Assembly: GCA_946480475.1 (NCBI GenBank)
Contig: CAMLJM010000035.1
Coordinates: 1 to 22,149, forward strand
Origin: an uncultured Alphaproteobacteria bacterium
GTDB taxonomy: Bacteria > Pseudomonadota > Alphaproteobacteria > Micavibrionales > Micavibrionaceae
Length of the DNA stretch: 22,149 bases
Direction: 5' to 3'
The stretch's first letter is position 1; the number at the start of each line of letters is the position of its first letter. The translations under genes and the position numbers were made by a program. A model generated the notes under the pieces. The model saw only the letters and a list, made by a program, of their open reading frames with translations. It was not told the origin of the DNA and made no database searches. Below are positions 14,436-21,516 of the stretch, in pieces.

Positions 14436-15179
14436 ATGGTTCTCGATGGCTTGAAAGATCGTTTTGTGATTGTTGCTCGTCAGGGCAATTCCGTGCAGTC
14501 TACAGCGCGCAGCGCTGAGTTTTTTGCCCAGGCTATTCAGGCAGGTGCCGACTTCATCCAGACAGATGTGCAGATGGCAAAAAATGGCGTTCTGGTATGC
14601 ACAAGCCAGGATACCGTTAACGGTGAAAAGCTCGTCGGTGCCATGGATGTTGAAGACCTTAAAAAGGCTGGTGTTGTTCCTTTGTATGAACTGATTGCAC
14701 AAGTTAAAAACACCCAAACCCACCTGCTTTTAAATCCGAAATCAGCAGGACCCAAGCTGGCCGAGCGTATAGCGGGTGATGCTCGTTTCTTTGGTATGGA
14801 AGATCGCATCGCCGTAGTGGCGCGCTCCATAAAGCACACAAAAGATATCCGTGCGCAAAGCGATAAGCTAGCCATCGTCGGCGTTCTTGATAACCCAGAG
14901 CACTATGCTGCCTTTTACAAAGCCGGTGGTAATGTTGCGACATTAGGCAAACTGGAAACGACCCCCGGCAACGTCCGTCTAGCAGAGGCTGCCGAAGGTC
15001 CAAAACGTCATCCGTTCTGGGTTTTGGGGGGAGATGCCAGCCATCAGGACGTATTTAACGCCTGCAACGGCCTCGTGGGCGCTAAAGGCATGATTATGAA
15101 AGATCCTGCGGTTGGCCGCGAGGCTTTGCGCCGCCGGGCAGCGCCGCTGCCGGCCTGTGCCGGTTGCGCCCCGGATTAG
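14436..15179 (+). CDS. Glycerophosphodiester phosphodiesterase-like protein, catalytic residues lost
   Basis: The 247-residue product follows the GDPD TIM-barrel pattern (VIVARQGNSVQSTARSAEFF, then AIQAGADFIQTDVQMAKNGVLVCTSQD), normally hydrolysing glycerophosphodiesters to glycerol-3-phosphate and an alcohol. Each expected catalytic or metal-binding position is changed: HRG is R15-Q16-G17, the Glu of ENT is Gln21, the first Glu of ExD is Gln42 (Asp44 kept) and the His of HD is Ser57. There is no signal peptide. The frame is intact and has a promoter and an AAGGGTGG ribosome-binding site, so this looks like a maintained pseudoenzyme rather than decay; sugar or lipid binding is a guess. The last 20 codons are unusually GC-rich (RRRAAPLPACAGCAPD) and contain a strong hairpin. 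Confidence 0.7.
   Translation: MVLDGLKDRFVIVARQGNSVQSTARSAEFFAQAIQAGADFIQTDVQMAKNGVLVCTSQDTVNGEKLVGAMDVEDLKKAGVVPLYELIAQVKNTQTHLLLNPKSAGPKLAERIAGDARFFGMEDRIAVVARSIKHTKDIRAQSDKLAIVGVLDNPEHYAAFYKAGGNVATLGKLETTPGNVRLAEAAEGPKRHPFWVLGGDASHQDVFNACNGLVGAKGMIMKDPAVGREALRRRAAPLPACAGCAPD
15133..15154. other. GC-rich hairpin inside the 3' end of the GDPD-like gene
   Basis: GCAGC/GCTGC (15138-15142 and 15146-15150) around loop GCC is extended by GCCG/CGGC with one bulged G. The base composition is far richer in G+C than the surroundings. It may be a small inserted palindromic element or just the end of the gene. Confidence 0.4.
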
Positions 15180-15198
15180 GGGCTAAAAAGCCTTTTTT
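15180..15198 (+). terminator. Short terminator after the GDPD-like gene
   Basis: GGCT, loop AAAA and AGCC (15181-15192) are followed by TTTTTT, directly after the stop codon. The stem is short, but the T-run is good. Confidence 0.6.
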
Positions 15199-15218
15199 CT
15201 GAGGATGTTAGAAAGTGC

Positions 15219-15247
15219 TTGCATTCCGGTTCAAGGTTTATTAGAAA
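15219..15247 (+). promoter_or_regulatory. Candidate promoter of tRNA-Glu
   Basis: TTGCAT (15219-15224), 17 bases and TAGAAA (15242-15247) place a start about ten bases before the mature tRNA. The match is moderate. Confidence 0.4.
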
Positions 15248-15264
15248 AGCGCATTCCAAGGTTT

Positions 15265-15340
15265 GTCCCCTTCGTCTAGTGGCCTAGGACACATCCCTTT
15301 CACGGATGCGACACGGGTTCAAATCCCGTAGGGGACGCCA
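15265..15340 (+). tRNA. tRNA-Glu (anticodon UUC)
   Basis: The acceptor arms GTCCCCT and AGGGGAC pair over seven positions, followed by discriminator G and an encoded CCA. The anticodon stem CATCC/GGATG encloses the loop CTTTCAC with anticodon TTC. The T-arm ACGGG-TTCAAAT-CCCGT is perfect. The gene is 76 bases including CCA. Confidence 0.97.
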
Positions 15341-15358
15341 TCTTGGAACTTATAATAG

Positions 15359-15382
15359 AACCCGCCTGTTGGCGGGTTTTTT
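15359..15382 (+). terminator. Rho-independent terminator of tRNA-Glu
   Basis: AACCCGCC, loop TGTT and GGCGGGTT form an eight-pair GC-rich stem followed by TTTT. It ends one base before the ATG of the next gene. Confidence 0.88.
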
Positions 15383-15383
15383 A

Positions 15384-16250
15384 ATGGAAAAACTGATGGT
15401 TATAGAAAAAGTCATCAAGTCCCGGCCCGTCCAGTATTTATGGCGTCTGCATGCCAGTGCCCAGGAAAACTATATTGGCCTGATTGCGGCGGGCGTGGCC
15501 TTCTATTTCTTTATGGGCGCATTTCCTGCCATAGCGGCTATTATCTCTCTCTATGGCCTGTTTTCCGACCCCCAATTCATTACTGACCAACTGGAAGGAT
15601 TTTCGCGCTTTCTTCCCCCTGAAACATTCAGCATCCTGGTGGGGCAGGCGCGTGCGATTGCGGGAAGCAGCGGGGCGGCCTTAAGTATTGGTCTGGTCTT
15701 CGGTATTATCCTGACCATTTATAGCGCGACAAAAGGCGTGAGAGCGCTTATCAAAGGCTTTAATATCGCCTATCACGTCAAAGAGAGTCGGAACCTGGTT
15801 ACGCTTTCGAGTACGGCTTTCTTTCTTACATTTATTTTGATGGTGTATTTCCTGCTGTCACTTAGCCTGGTGGCATTGATGCCTGCATTTTTCCAGTTTA
15901 TCCGGCTGCCGGAAATCATCATGACATCGGCATTGTCCCTGCGTTGGCCTGTTCTGTTCCTGTTGGCTGTGATGGGTCTGGAAATTCTTTATTACTTTGG
16001 GCCATCGCGGGCGCGCCCGAAATGGCAATGGCTTAGCTGGGGTTCTTTTATCGCCACTATACTTTGGCTTGGTTGCTCCAGCTTTTTCTCGCTCTTTGTT
16101 TCTAATTTCGGTAACTACAACGAGACTTACGGCTCTTTAGGTGCAGTGGCTGTGCTGTTGTTATGGTTCTGGATGAGTGCTCTGATGATCCTTTTGGGCG
16201 CTGAAATTAATGCCACGCTCCATCGTTATCGACAGGCTCACCAAACCTAA
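15384..16250 (+). CDS. YihY/virulence factor BrkB family inner-membrane protein
   Basis: The 288-residue product is a typical YihY/BrkB protein: NYIGLIAAGVAFYFFMGAFPAIAAIISLYGLF (29-60) holds the first membrane helix and the family motif. Further helices lie at about 98-116, 141-170, 184-205, 218-240 and 250-273, including FGNYNETYGSLGAVAVLLLWFWMSALMILLGAEINA, the most conserved segment. The polar insertion SATKGVRALIKGFNIAY (114-130) is also characteristic. Its biochemical role is not settled; despite old annotation it is not RNase BN. ATG 15384 starts one base after a terminator; ATG 15396 is an alternative, and neither has a convincing ribosome-binding site. A TATAAT at 15351-15356 would start transcription inside that hairpin. 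The stop codon lies within a 16-pair inverted repeat. Confidence 0.9.
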   Translation: MEKLMVIEKVIKSRPVQYLWRLHASAQENYIGLIAAGVAFYFFMGAFPAIAAIISLYGLFSDPQFITDQLEGFSRFLPPETFSILVGQARAIAGSSGAALSIGLVFGIILTIYSATKGVRALIKGFNIAYHVKESRNLVTLSSTAFFLTFILMVYFLLSLSLVALMPAFFQFIRLPEIIMTSALSLRWPVLFLLAVMGLEILYYFGPSRARPKWQWLSWGSFIATILWLGCSSFFSLFVSNFGNYNETYGSLGAVAVLLLWFWMSALMILLGAEINATLHRYRQAHQT

Positions 16251-16280
16251 CCTTAAGTGCTGCTGCGCTTAAGGTTAGGT
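16245..16280. terminator. 16-pair inverted repeat spanning the yihY-family stop codon
   Basis: Bases 16245-16260 and 16265-16280 pair over 16 positions (one G·U) around loop TGCT; the arms contain ACCTAACCTTAAG and CTTAAGGTTAGGT. No T-run follows on either side, so it may protect the mRNA 3' end or stop transcription by another route. Confidence 0.6.
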
Positions 16281-16407
16281 AGCGGATTTCTTCATAATCG
16301 CTAAACTCAATTCATCAATAATGAGATATGGGCAGACGTACTGCTGTGCAGGTTGAATGGGGATTTGAGTTTCTGGGTAATTACTTGACTAGCGTATACT
16401 GCGTAAG

Positions 16408-16438
16408 AAAAAGACCCGACAGAAGCCGGGTCTTTTTT
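16408..16438. terminator. Bidirectional terminator after the DUF4139 gene
   Basis: AAAAAGACCCG (16408-16418) pairs perfectly with CGGGTCTTTTT (16427-16437). Both strands show A-run, stem and T-run, so it can stop the minus-strand gene, whose stop codon is three bases away, and any rightward transcript. Confidence 0.88.
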
Positions 16439-16440
16439 AT

Positions 16441-18543
16441 TCAGAGTTCCAACCCACTCACATAATCGGATAGTTCTTTTTGCGCTACCCTCAGATTTTG
16501 TTGCAGTGTAGCTTCGTTCTTTTTCATCTGGGCTAATGTATCTTCTTGTGTATTCAATTCCTTGAGGTAGCGTTTACCCAATTCATTGTTGGTGGCAACA
16601 GTATCCAGGTTTTCACGCAGACGCTCCTGATCGTTGAATATTTGCTGACGTTGTTGCGCCAGTTGGTTCAGTTCAGCTTGCGTATTATAAACGGCAGTTT
16701 GCAGGGTTCTGATCTTTTCCAATGCCTTGCGAATTTCAGGTTTAACATCCTTGCCCAAAGCGGCGATACGCGTATCAAGGTCATAGATCTGAATGCCTGT
16801 TAGACCGATCATTTCTATATCATCACGTTGCAATGTCAGAGAAACGGTCTTTGTCTCTCCTTTTGGTACAGTGACTTTTACGCGATAGTGTGTATCTGTA
16901 ACCTCGGGTTCTTCTGCCAACCCCTCAGGTTTTACAAGCTCCCAATCCGGACGGCGCGGATGCTCAATCACGATGATGCGTTCTTCTTCCGCAGGGGCCT
17001 TAATAGCGTACTTGGTCGTATTGCGCCAAAGGACTTTCTGGTTAAGCATGCCCTTACTGATGGTGAGCAACCCTAGTTTACGGTCATCCTGCGTTTGCTG
17101 ATCAATTTTAGTCTTAGTATCGAGCGCATAACTTATAAACCGGCTTTCTGATTTAGGCACCATCGGCATCTCGGCGTCGCCAACATGTAATGTTGCTTTT
17201 TGCACTCCTGTTTGTTCGTACAAGGTCAGGATGCCAGGGGGCAGTCCGGTTTCACCGCTATTATCAATTTCAACGGCAGCCAGAGGGTGCCCCTGATTTG
17301 TTTCCGGCTGATAAAGCCATACACGCTCTGCCGGAATTTCACGGCTGATAAAAGGTACCATTAGCGAATTACCCGCTGCCAGGGTAACGGGTTCCGGGAA
17401 GGTGAACACCATTTGTGTGGCGGCATCCTGGGCAATCGCCATGGTGGCTTGGGCCATTTCCATAGGGGCCGCCGCAGGCATAGGGGCTGCGCCGCCATAT
17501 GCCATAGATGCGTCCATCCCTGGTGAATCCATACTGACAGCTGCCTCAGAAACCATATTGGCGGCTATAGCTTTTCGTGGCATGGCCGCGGCAGCGCGCT
17601 TGTCGTGCATCATTTCTTCTTCTGCGTAAACTTCGACGTCATCTACGCTGCCTAAGGTTCCGCCATCAACACGTGGCAGAACTCTGTCCATGATTTTTAC
17701 AGGTAACTCAGGTCGTGTGAGGTAATAGCTTTCATATAGCGACTGGCGATAGGTTACGGGCGCACCAGACAGGATAGTGACATCGACATTGTCCCAGTCT
17801 ATACCGGTCGTATTCTCCAGAATGGCCCAGCCCTGCAAAAATGCCTTATCACTACCTTCGGGCATAACAAGACGGTATGCGCTTTTCCATAGGGGGGCTG
17901 CCTGAACATAGGTGATGCCTACGGGGCGGCTCTCGGCACCTTTCAGGGTGACGGTTAATTCGCGCTGATCCCGTATGCGGTTGGTGTAAACAGCCTGTAG
18001 AGCACGGTCGATTTGGTCCTGGACAGACTTCTCAGTAAAGCGGACGCTATTCAGGTTTTCCAATACGGCTGTTTTCATGCCTTCGGGCGTTATAACGCTG
18101 ACGCGGTGGCGTGTAATGGTTTCGCCGTCTTGCAGTGTGGTGATTTCCTCTACCACATTCATCAGTCGGCCCTTAATTGTATTAGCGCCTGTTATTTCAA
18201 CTTCAGCACCTTGCAGAGCATTCATCAGGCTGACAGGGGAATTCAGGTCTTCGCGGCTGAAGGGCAGATCACGGAATGACTGGGAGAGGGGTTCACGGCC
18301 AGGCAGGCTTACACCGCCAAACTCACCGGCACTATCCATGACTACAAGGCTTTTGAGTATATCATCAACGGCATCTAGGCGAACGGGGACCTGAATATTG
18401 GATGTGCCATTCACCGTGCCTTGGTGTTCATATAAGGCTAAGCCACTTGTGGAGATCGCTACGCGCTTTAGCGGCAGGGTTTCGGCGGCGGCGGGCAGGG
18501 CTAGTACGCAGAGGGCAGTTGTCAACAGAAGTGCGCGTTTCAT
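16441..18543 (-). CDS. Secreted DUF4139 domain-containing protein
   Basis: The 700-residue product begins with a clear Sec signal peptide (KRALLLTTALCVLALPAAA, cleavage before ETL). An N-terminal beta-rich region (21-205) is followed by a DUF4139-type region from about 210 to 575 (VGITYVQAAPLWKSAYRLVMPEG, WAILENTTGIDWDNVDVTILSG, FTFPEPVTLAAGNSLMVPF), split by a low-complexity Met/Ala/Pro linker (about 310-378). Residues 600-695 form a long Gln/Glu/Leu-rich coiled coil. The protein should be periplasmic or surface-associated; family function is unknown. The ATG at 18543 is chosen because AGGAGAG lies just upstream and the signal peptide starts there, whereas the longer frame to 18681 has no such support. 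A strong terminator follows the stop. Confidence 0.85.
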   Translation of the reverse strand: MKRALLLTTALCVLALPAAAETLPLKRVAISTSGLALYEHQGTVNGTSNIQVPVRLDAVDDILKSLVVMDSAGEFGGVSLPGREPLSQSFRDLPFSREDLNSPVSLMNALQGAEVEITGANTIKGRLMNVVEEITTLQDGETITRHRVSVITPEGMKTAVLENLNSVRFTEKSVQDQIDRALQAVYTNRIRDQRELTVTLKGAESRPVGITYVQAAPLWKSAYRLVMPEGSDKAFLQGWAILENTTGIDWDNVDVTILSGAPVTYRQSLYESYYLTRPELPVKIMDRVLPRVDGGTLGSVDDVEVYAEEEMMHDKRAAAAMPRKAIAANMVSEAAVSMDSPGMDASMAYGGAAPMPAAAPMEMAQATMAIAQDAATQMVFTFPEPVTLAAGNSLMVPFISREIPAERVWLYQPETNQGHPLAAVEIDNSGETGLPPGILTLYEQTGVQKATLHVGDAEMPMVPKSESRFISYALDTKTKIDQQTQDDRKLGLLTISKGMLNQKVLWRNTTKYAIKAPAEEERIIVIEHPRRPDWELVKPEGLAEEPEVTDTHYRVKVTVPKGETKTVSLTLQRDDIEMIGLTGIQIYDLDTRIAALGKDVKPEIRKALEKIRTLQTAVYNTQAELNQLAQQRQQIFNDQERLRENLDTVATNNELGKRYLKELNTQEDTLAQMKKNEATLQQNLRVAQKELSDYVSGLEL

Positions 18544-18605
18544 AGTTCTCTCCTTATGGTCATTTTTGGCATGCTCCCGTGTAAGACGGGCGCACGCATA
18601 AAATC

Positions 18606-18624
18606 CTTGGAAACTTTTTCTAAG
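18606..18624. other. Hairpin in the DUF4139 leader
   Basis: CTTGGAAA and TTTCTAAG pair over eight positions (one G·U) around a three-base loop. It sits 63 bases before the DUF4139 start, near a minus-strand TTGACA (18634-18639) that might be its -35, though no good -10 follows at the right distance. Confidence 0.3.
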
Positions 18625-18749
18625 TTCCTGTGCTGTCAAAAAATGGCGGATTTCCGAGCATGGATCCCCGATGCTTAACAATATCTTAAAGCTGGCAGAA
18701 ATCTATCTGATCTTCATACAAAAGATTTGTTAGTCCCGGGGCAGAATCA

Positions 18750-18760
18750 TGTTATATATT
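18750..18760 (+). promoter_or_regulatory. Extended -10 of the decarboxylase leader
   Basis: TG-T-TATATA (18750-18758) is an extended -10; TTGTTA at 18727-18732 is a possible -35 at a long 20-base spacing. Transcription from about 18765 would give a ~150-base leader. Confidence 0.4.
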
Positions 18761-18764
18761 GAGG

Positions 18765-18914
18765 TGTGAGCACGCACGTGCCTATGGCCCCTTGCCCATT
18801 GCTTTGCCAGAAATGGCCGCTTCTTTAGCAGCAAGCAAGATATGGTTATGCAACGACGTAGTCTTTTTGGTTTGTGGGAACGAGAGTTCCCGTCGTTCTG
18901 AAAGGGTTATATCT
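18765..18914 (+). ncRNA. Ornithine decarboxylase leader RNA, speF-motif-like
   Basis: The leader ends in a composite hairpin: AACGAC (18852-18857) pairs with GTCGTT (18892-18897), enclosing GGGAAC/GTTCCC (18876-18881, 18886-18891) with a GAGA tetraloop, and leaving an 18-base one-sided bulge containing CTTTTTGGTTTGT. An alphaproteobacterial RNA element called the speF motif is known upstream of ornithine decarboxylase genes, and the placement and conserved-looking bulge fit my memory of it; I could not run a covariance search. Upstream are smaller stems such as GCACG/CGTGC (18770-18781). The hairpin lies directly before the AAAGGG ribosome-binding site (18901-18906) with no T-run, favouring translational or Rho-dependent control. 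CCCTT at 18789-18793 could pair with the ribosome-binding site. Confidence 0.6.
18842..18901 (+). CDS. Possible leader peptide MVMQRRSLFGLWEREFPSF
   Basis: A 19-codon frame runs from ATG 18842 (or ATG 18848) to TGA at 18899-18901, exactly across the conserved-looking hairpin, and ends 13 bases before the decarboxylase ATG. The bulge bases encode SLFGLW. The E. coli ornithine decarboxylase gene speF is controlled by an ornithine-sensing leader peptide (SpeFL), so a peptide here is plausible by analogy. The ribosome-binding site is weak (AGCAAG upstream), and the two peptides share little beyond an Arg-Arg pair. Confidence 0.35.
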   Translation: MVMQRRSLFGLWEREFPSF

Positions 18915-20156
18915 ATGACCAATCTTGGCAAGGGCGGCCAATCGTCCCTGAATACCTATAATCATACCCAACCGCGCCGTCGTGCGGCTGATAAACTTGC
19001 GCTTGTAAAATCCAAGCCAACAGGCCCTTATCTATTTGAAGGTACGTTGGATGATCTTGTACAGGAACTGCAGCCGACAATACCGTTGTATGTGATCCGG
19101 CCGGATATCCTGAATCGTCAGGCTCAGACCTTTTTGCAAGGCTTTAAAGGTACAAGCATGTATGCGGTTAAAGTGAACCCGGACAAGCACGTCCTGCATA
19201 CACTTTATAAAGCAGGCATCAAATCGTTTGATGTGGCCTCGATTGAGGAGGTGCGCCTGATCCGTAAGGTGGCTCCTAAAGCAGCCATGTATTTTATGCA
19301 CCCTGTGAAGGCCCGTGAGGCGATTGCGGAAGCTTACCATATGCATGGTGTGCGTTCCTTTGTGCTGGACTGCAAAGACGAGCTTTATAAGATCTTGCAG
19401 GAAACGCATTATGCGGGCGACCTGACGCTGATGGTTCGTTTGGCGGTGAAGGATGATACATCTGTGTTCTCGCTGGCAGGCAAATTTGGCGCGACAGTGA
19501 AAGAAGCTGCTGAGTTGCTTAAGCTGGGTCGCACGGTTTCTGCCAAGCTGGGCGTTACATTCCATGTGGGCTCCCAGTGCATGGACCCTAAAGCATATCG
19601 CCGTGCTCTGGAACTGTGTGCCGAGGCCGTGCGTCTGAGTGGTGTGAAGATTGATATCGTTGATGCCGGTGGTGGTTTTCCGTCCGTTTACCCGGGTATG
19701 GTGCCGCAACCTTTGCAGAATTATTTTGATGAAATTCACTCTGCTGTGGCTGACCTTGGTTTCGGTGGTTGTGAACTGTTCTGCGAGCCTGGTCGCGCGT
19801 TGGTGGCTGAGGCTGGTTCATTGGTGGCGCGTGTCGAGCTGTGTAAAGGTGATATGATTTACCTGAATGACGGTACTTACGGTGGCATGTTTGACGCTGG
19901 CAAGCAGTTCAACTTCCCTTTCGCGACGCGCCGTGTGGGTGGTCAAGGTGGTGCTGGGGGTGATACTGCCTATCGTTTCTCTGGTCCTACCTGTGACTCT
20001 GTCGATATGATGGATGGTCCGTTCATGCTTCCGGCTGACATGGCGGAAGGTGAGTGGGTGCAGATTGACGGTATGGGTGCCTATAGCGCTAGCGTCCGTG
20101 GTAACTTTAACGGCTTTGGCCGTAGCTCGACTGTCTTTTTGAAGGAGACTAAATAA
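18915..20156 (+). CDS. Ornithine/lysine-type decarboxylase (PLP fold type III)
   Basis: The 413-residue enzyme belongs to the alanine-racemase-fold decarboxylases and most likely makes putrescine from ornithine. Lys86 (YAVKVNP) should bind PLP; HVGSQ (217-221), DAGGGFPS (250-257) and EPGRALV (291-297) form the cofactor site. GPTCDSVD (357-364) supplies Cys360 and Asp361, the latter typical of ornithine/lysine decarboxylases where diaminopimelate decarboxylase has Glu. Lysine or dual specificity is possible. ATG 18915 is chosen because AAAGGG lies eight bases upstream, directly after a leader hairpin; the frame stays open back to 18759, but that stretch is better explained as structured leader. 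The agmatinase gene begins at the base after its stop, giving a two-gene putrescine operon. Confidence 0.88.
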   Translation: MTNLGKGGQSSLNTYNHTQPRRRAADKLALVKSKPTGPYLFEGTLDDLVQELQPTIPLYVIRPDILNRQAQTFLQGFKGTSMYAVKVNPDKHVLHTLYKAGIKSFDVASIEEVRLIRKVAPKAAMYFMHPVKAREAIAEAYHMHGVRSFVLDCKDELYKILQETHYAGDLTLMVRLAVKDDTSVFSLAGKFGATVKEAAELLKLGRTVSAKLGVTFHVGSQCMDPKAYRRALELCAEAVRLSGVKIDIVDAGGGFPSVYPGMVPQPLQNYFDEIHSAVADLGFGGCELFCEPGRALVAEAGSLVARVELCKGDMIYLNDGTYGGMFDAGKQFNFPFATRRVGGQGGAGGDTAYRFSGPTCDSVDMMDGPFMLPADMAEGEWVQIDGMGAYSASVRGNFNGFGRSSTVFLKETK

Positions 20157-21077
20157 GTGCATTCCGTAAAGGTAAAACCGCAACCCGGTTTCCGTTTTAT
20201 GACGCCTGGTGTGGATGGTTTCGGATTTCAGGATCATCCGCATCCATTTACACCTGAAAAGGCGAAGGCGTGGATTATTCCGTTCGGTTTTGAAAAGACA
20301 GTCAGTTATGGCGGGGGCACACATCATGGCCCCGCCATGGCTATTCGCGCATCCCATGAAGTCGAAATGTTTGATGAATATACATGGAGCGAGCCGTTTT
20401 ATGATTACGGTGTGGCGACATTCTATGAACCTGAAATGCCTGAGGATCACCAGGCAGCCCTAGATTTGCTGGCTTCATATGTTCAGGAAACAGTCGATGC
20501 GGGTAAGTTTCCATTGACTATTGGTGGTGAACACAGCATTACGCCCGGTGCCATCAAGCCTCTGGTGGCGAAATATCCGAACCTGACCATCCTGCAATTT
20601 GATGCGCATGGTGATCTGCGTGATGAATTCCGTGGTGATAAGTTATCGCATGCCAATGCCATGCGTCGCTGCCTCGATAATCCGAATGTCAGTTTGGTAG
20701 CTGTAGGAATCCGTAGTATCTCACGCGATGAGATTCCGTTCTGGGAAGAAAACCAGAACCGTATCAAGACATTCTTTGCCAAAGATAAACGTAAGTGGAC
20801 ACCTGAACAGATCGCAGAAGCAGTGGGCACGGGACCTGTCTATATCACATTTGATATCGACGCTTTCGATTCCAGCCTGATGCCTGCGACAGGTACGCCG
20901 GAACCCGGTGGATTGTTCTGGGATGAGGCGTTGGATATTTTGCAAGCTGTTGCGGCAAAAGCGCAAATTGTTGGTGCTGATGTCGTGGAATTAGCGCCGC
21001 ATGAGGCGCACCATGCCTGTGATTACATTGCGGCCAAGCTGATCTATAAAATCCTGAGCATGAGCCTCTGCAAGTAA
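20157..21077 (+). CDS. speB: Agmatinase (ureohydrolase family)
   Basis: The 306-residue product is a binuclear manganese ureohydrolase. Metal ligands are visible as GGEHS (His126), DAHGDLRDE (Asp149, His151, Asp153) and FDIDAFD (Asp233, Asp235), with SHANAMRR (164-171) and TGTPEPGGL (245-253) between and after them. The DAHxDLRDE...SHAxxMRR pattern is that of agmatinases, including archaeal and thermophile types, rather than arginases (DAHxDxN). Agmatinase converts agmatine to putrescine and urea; action on N1-aminopropylagmatine, as in some archaea, is possible. Start is GTG 20157, immediately after the decarboxylase stop, with GAAGGAG nine bases upstream inside that gene. No arginine decarboxylase is visible nearby. 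The gene abuts the convergent DUF6766 gene with no gap. Confidence 0.9.
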   Translation: MHSVKVKPQPGFRFMTPGVDGFGFQDHPHPFTPEKAKAWIIPFGFEKTVSYGGGTHHGPAMAIRASHEVEMFDEYTWSEPFYDYGVATFYEPEMPEDHQAALDLLASYVQETVDAGKFPLTIGGEHSITPGAIKPLVAKYPNLTILQFDAHGDLRDEFRGDKLSHANAMRRCLDNPNVSLVAVGIRSISRDEIPFWEENQNRIKTFFAKDKRKWTPEQIAEAVGTGPVYITFDIDAFDSSLMPATGTPEPGGLFWDEALDILQAVAAKAQIVGADVVELAPHEAHHACDYIAAKLIYKILSMSLCK

Positions 21078-21482
21078 TCAGAGCTTTTGATAGTACTCAT
21101 CCGTGTGGCGGCCTTCGTAATGGTCGTCGATATGTTTGATGATTTGGTCTGCTTTCTCCGGCACAAGATGGATCAGGATGGCATCCAGTTTAGCTTCCAT
21201 GCGGTCATCACCTTCCTTGGATTGCGGTGATCCTACATGCAGCAAGAATGCCAGGCCTGCTACCTGCCAGATCAATTGCAAGAATTCCGATTGCCAGTTC
21301 TCGAATGTATCTCGGCCCATCTCGATAAGGTAATCGGACGTTTCTACGGATATGCCCAAGGCAGTCTGCTCATCAAGATAAGCAAACCAGCCGAATATCC
21401 AATGCAGGGCTAGCGAGAACAGAAAAAATACAGCCGTAACCCATGCAAAACTGTATTTATACCAAATAGAATGTGACTTCAT
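21078..21482 (-). CDS. DUF6766 family small membrane protein
   Basis: The 134-residue product has two hydrophobic segments, about residues 9-31 (YSFAWVTAVFFLFSLALHWIFGW) and 68-83 (LQLIWQVAGLAFLLHV), separated by an acidic linker, and a charged C-terminal tail. The block ENWQSEFLQL followed by GSPQSKEG is the hallmark I associate with DUF6766 proteins, whose function is not known. ATG 21482 is chosen over a TTG two codons upstream; neither has a clear ribosome-binding site. It lies 34 bases downstream of the homogentisate dioxygenase gene on the same strand, so it may be co-transcribed with it, though no functional link is evident. Confidence 0.7.
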   Translation of the reverse strand: MKSHSIWYKYSFAWVTAVFFLFSLALHWIFGWFAYLDEQTALGISVETSDYLIEMGRDTFENWQSEFLQLIWQVAGLAFLLHVGSPQSKEGDDRMEAKLDAILIHLVPEKADQIIKHIDDHYEGRHTDEYYQKL

Positions 21483-21516
21483 ACGCAAATGAACGTATGA
21501 ACCGGCAGTCAGTTCC

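Noticed and set aside
16328..16465. 45-codon plus-strand frame between the YihY and DUF4139 genes
   Set aside because: It runs through the bidirectional terminator into the antisense of the DUF4139 gene and has no ribosome-binding site.
18759..18914. 52-residue N-terminal extension of the decarboxylase
   Set aside because: The frame is open, but it overlaps the predicted promoter -10 and the structured leader; ATG 18915 has a ribosome-binding site and fits the family length.
19032..19739. 235-residue minus-strand frame opposite the decarboxylase
   Set aside because: It is antisense to conserved catalytic motifs and shows no family resemblance or start signals.
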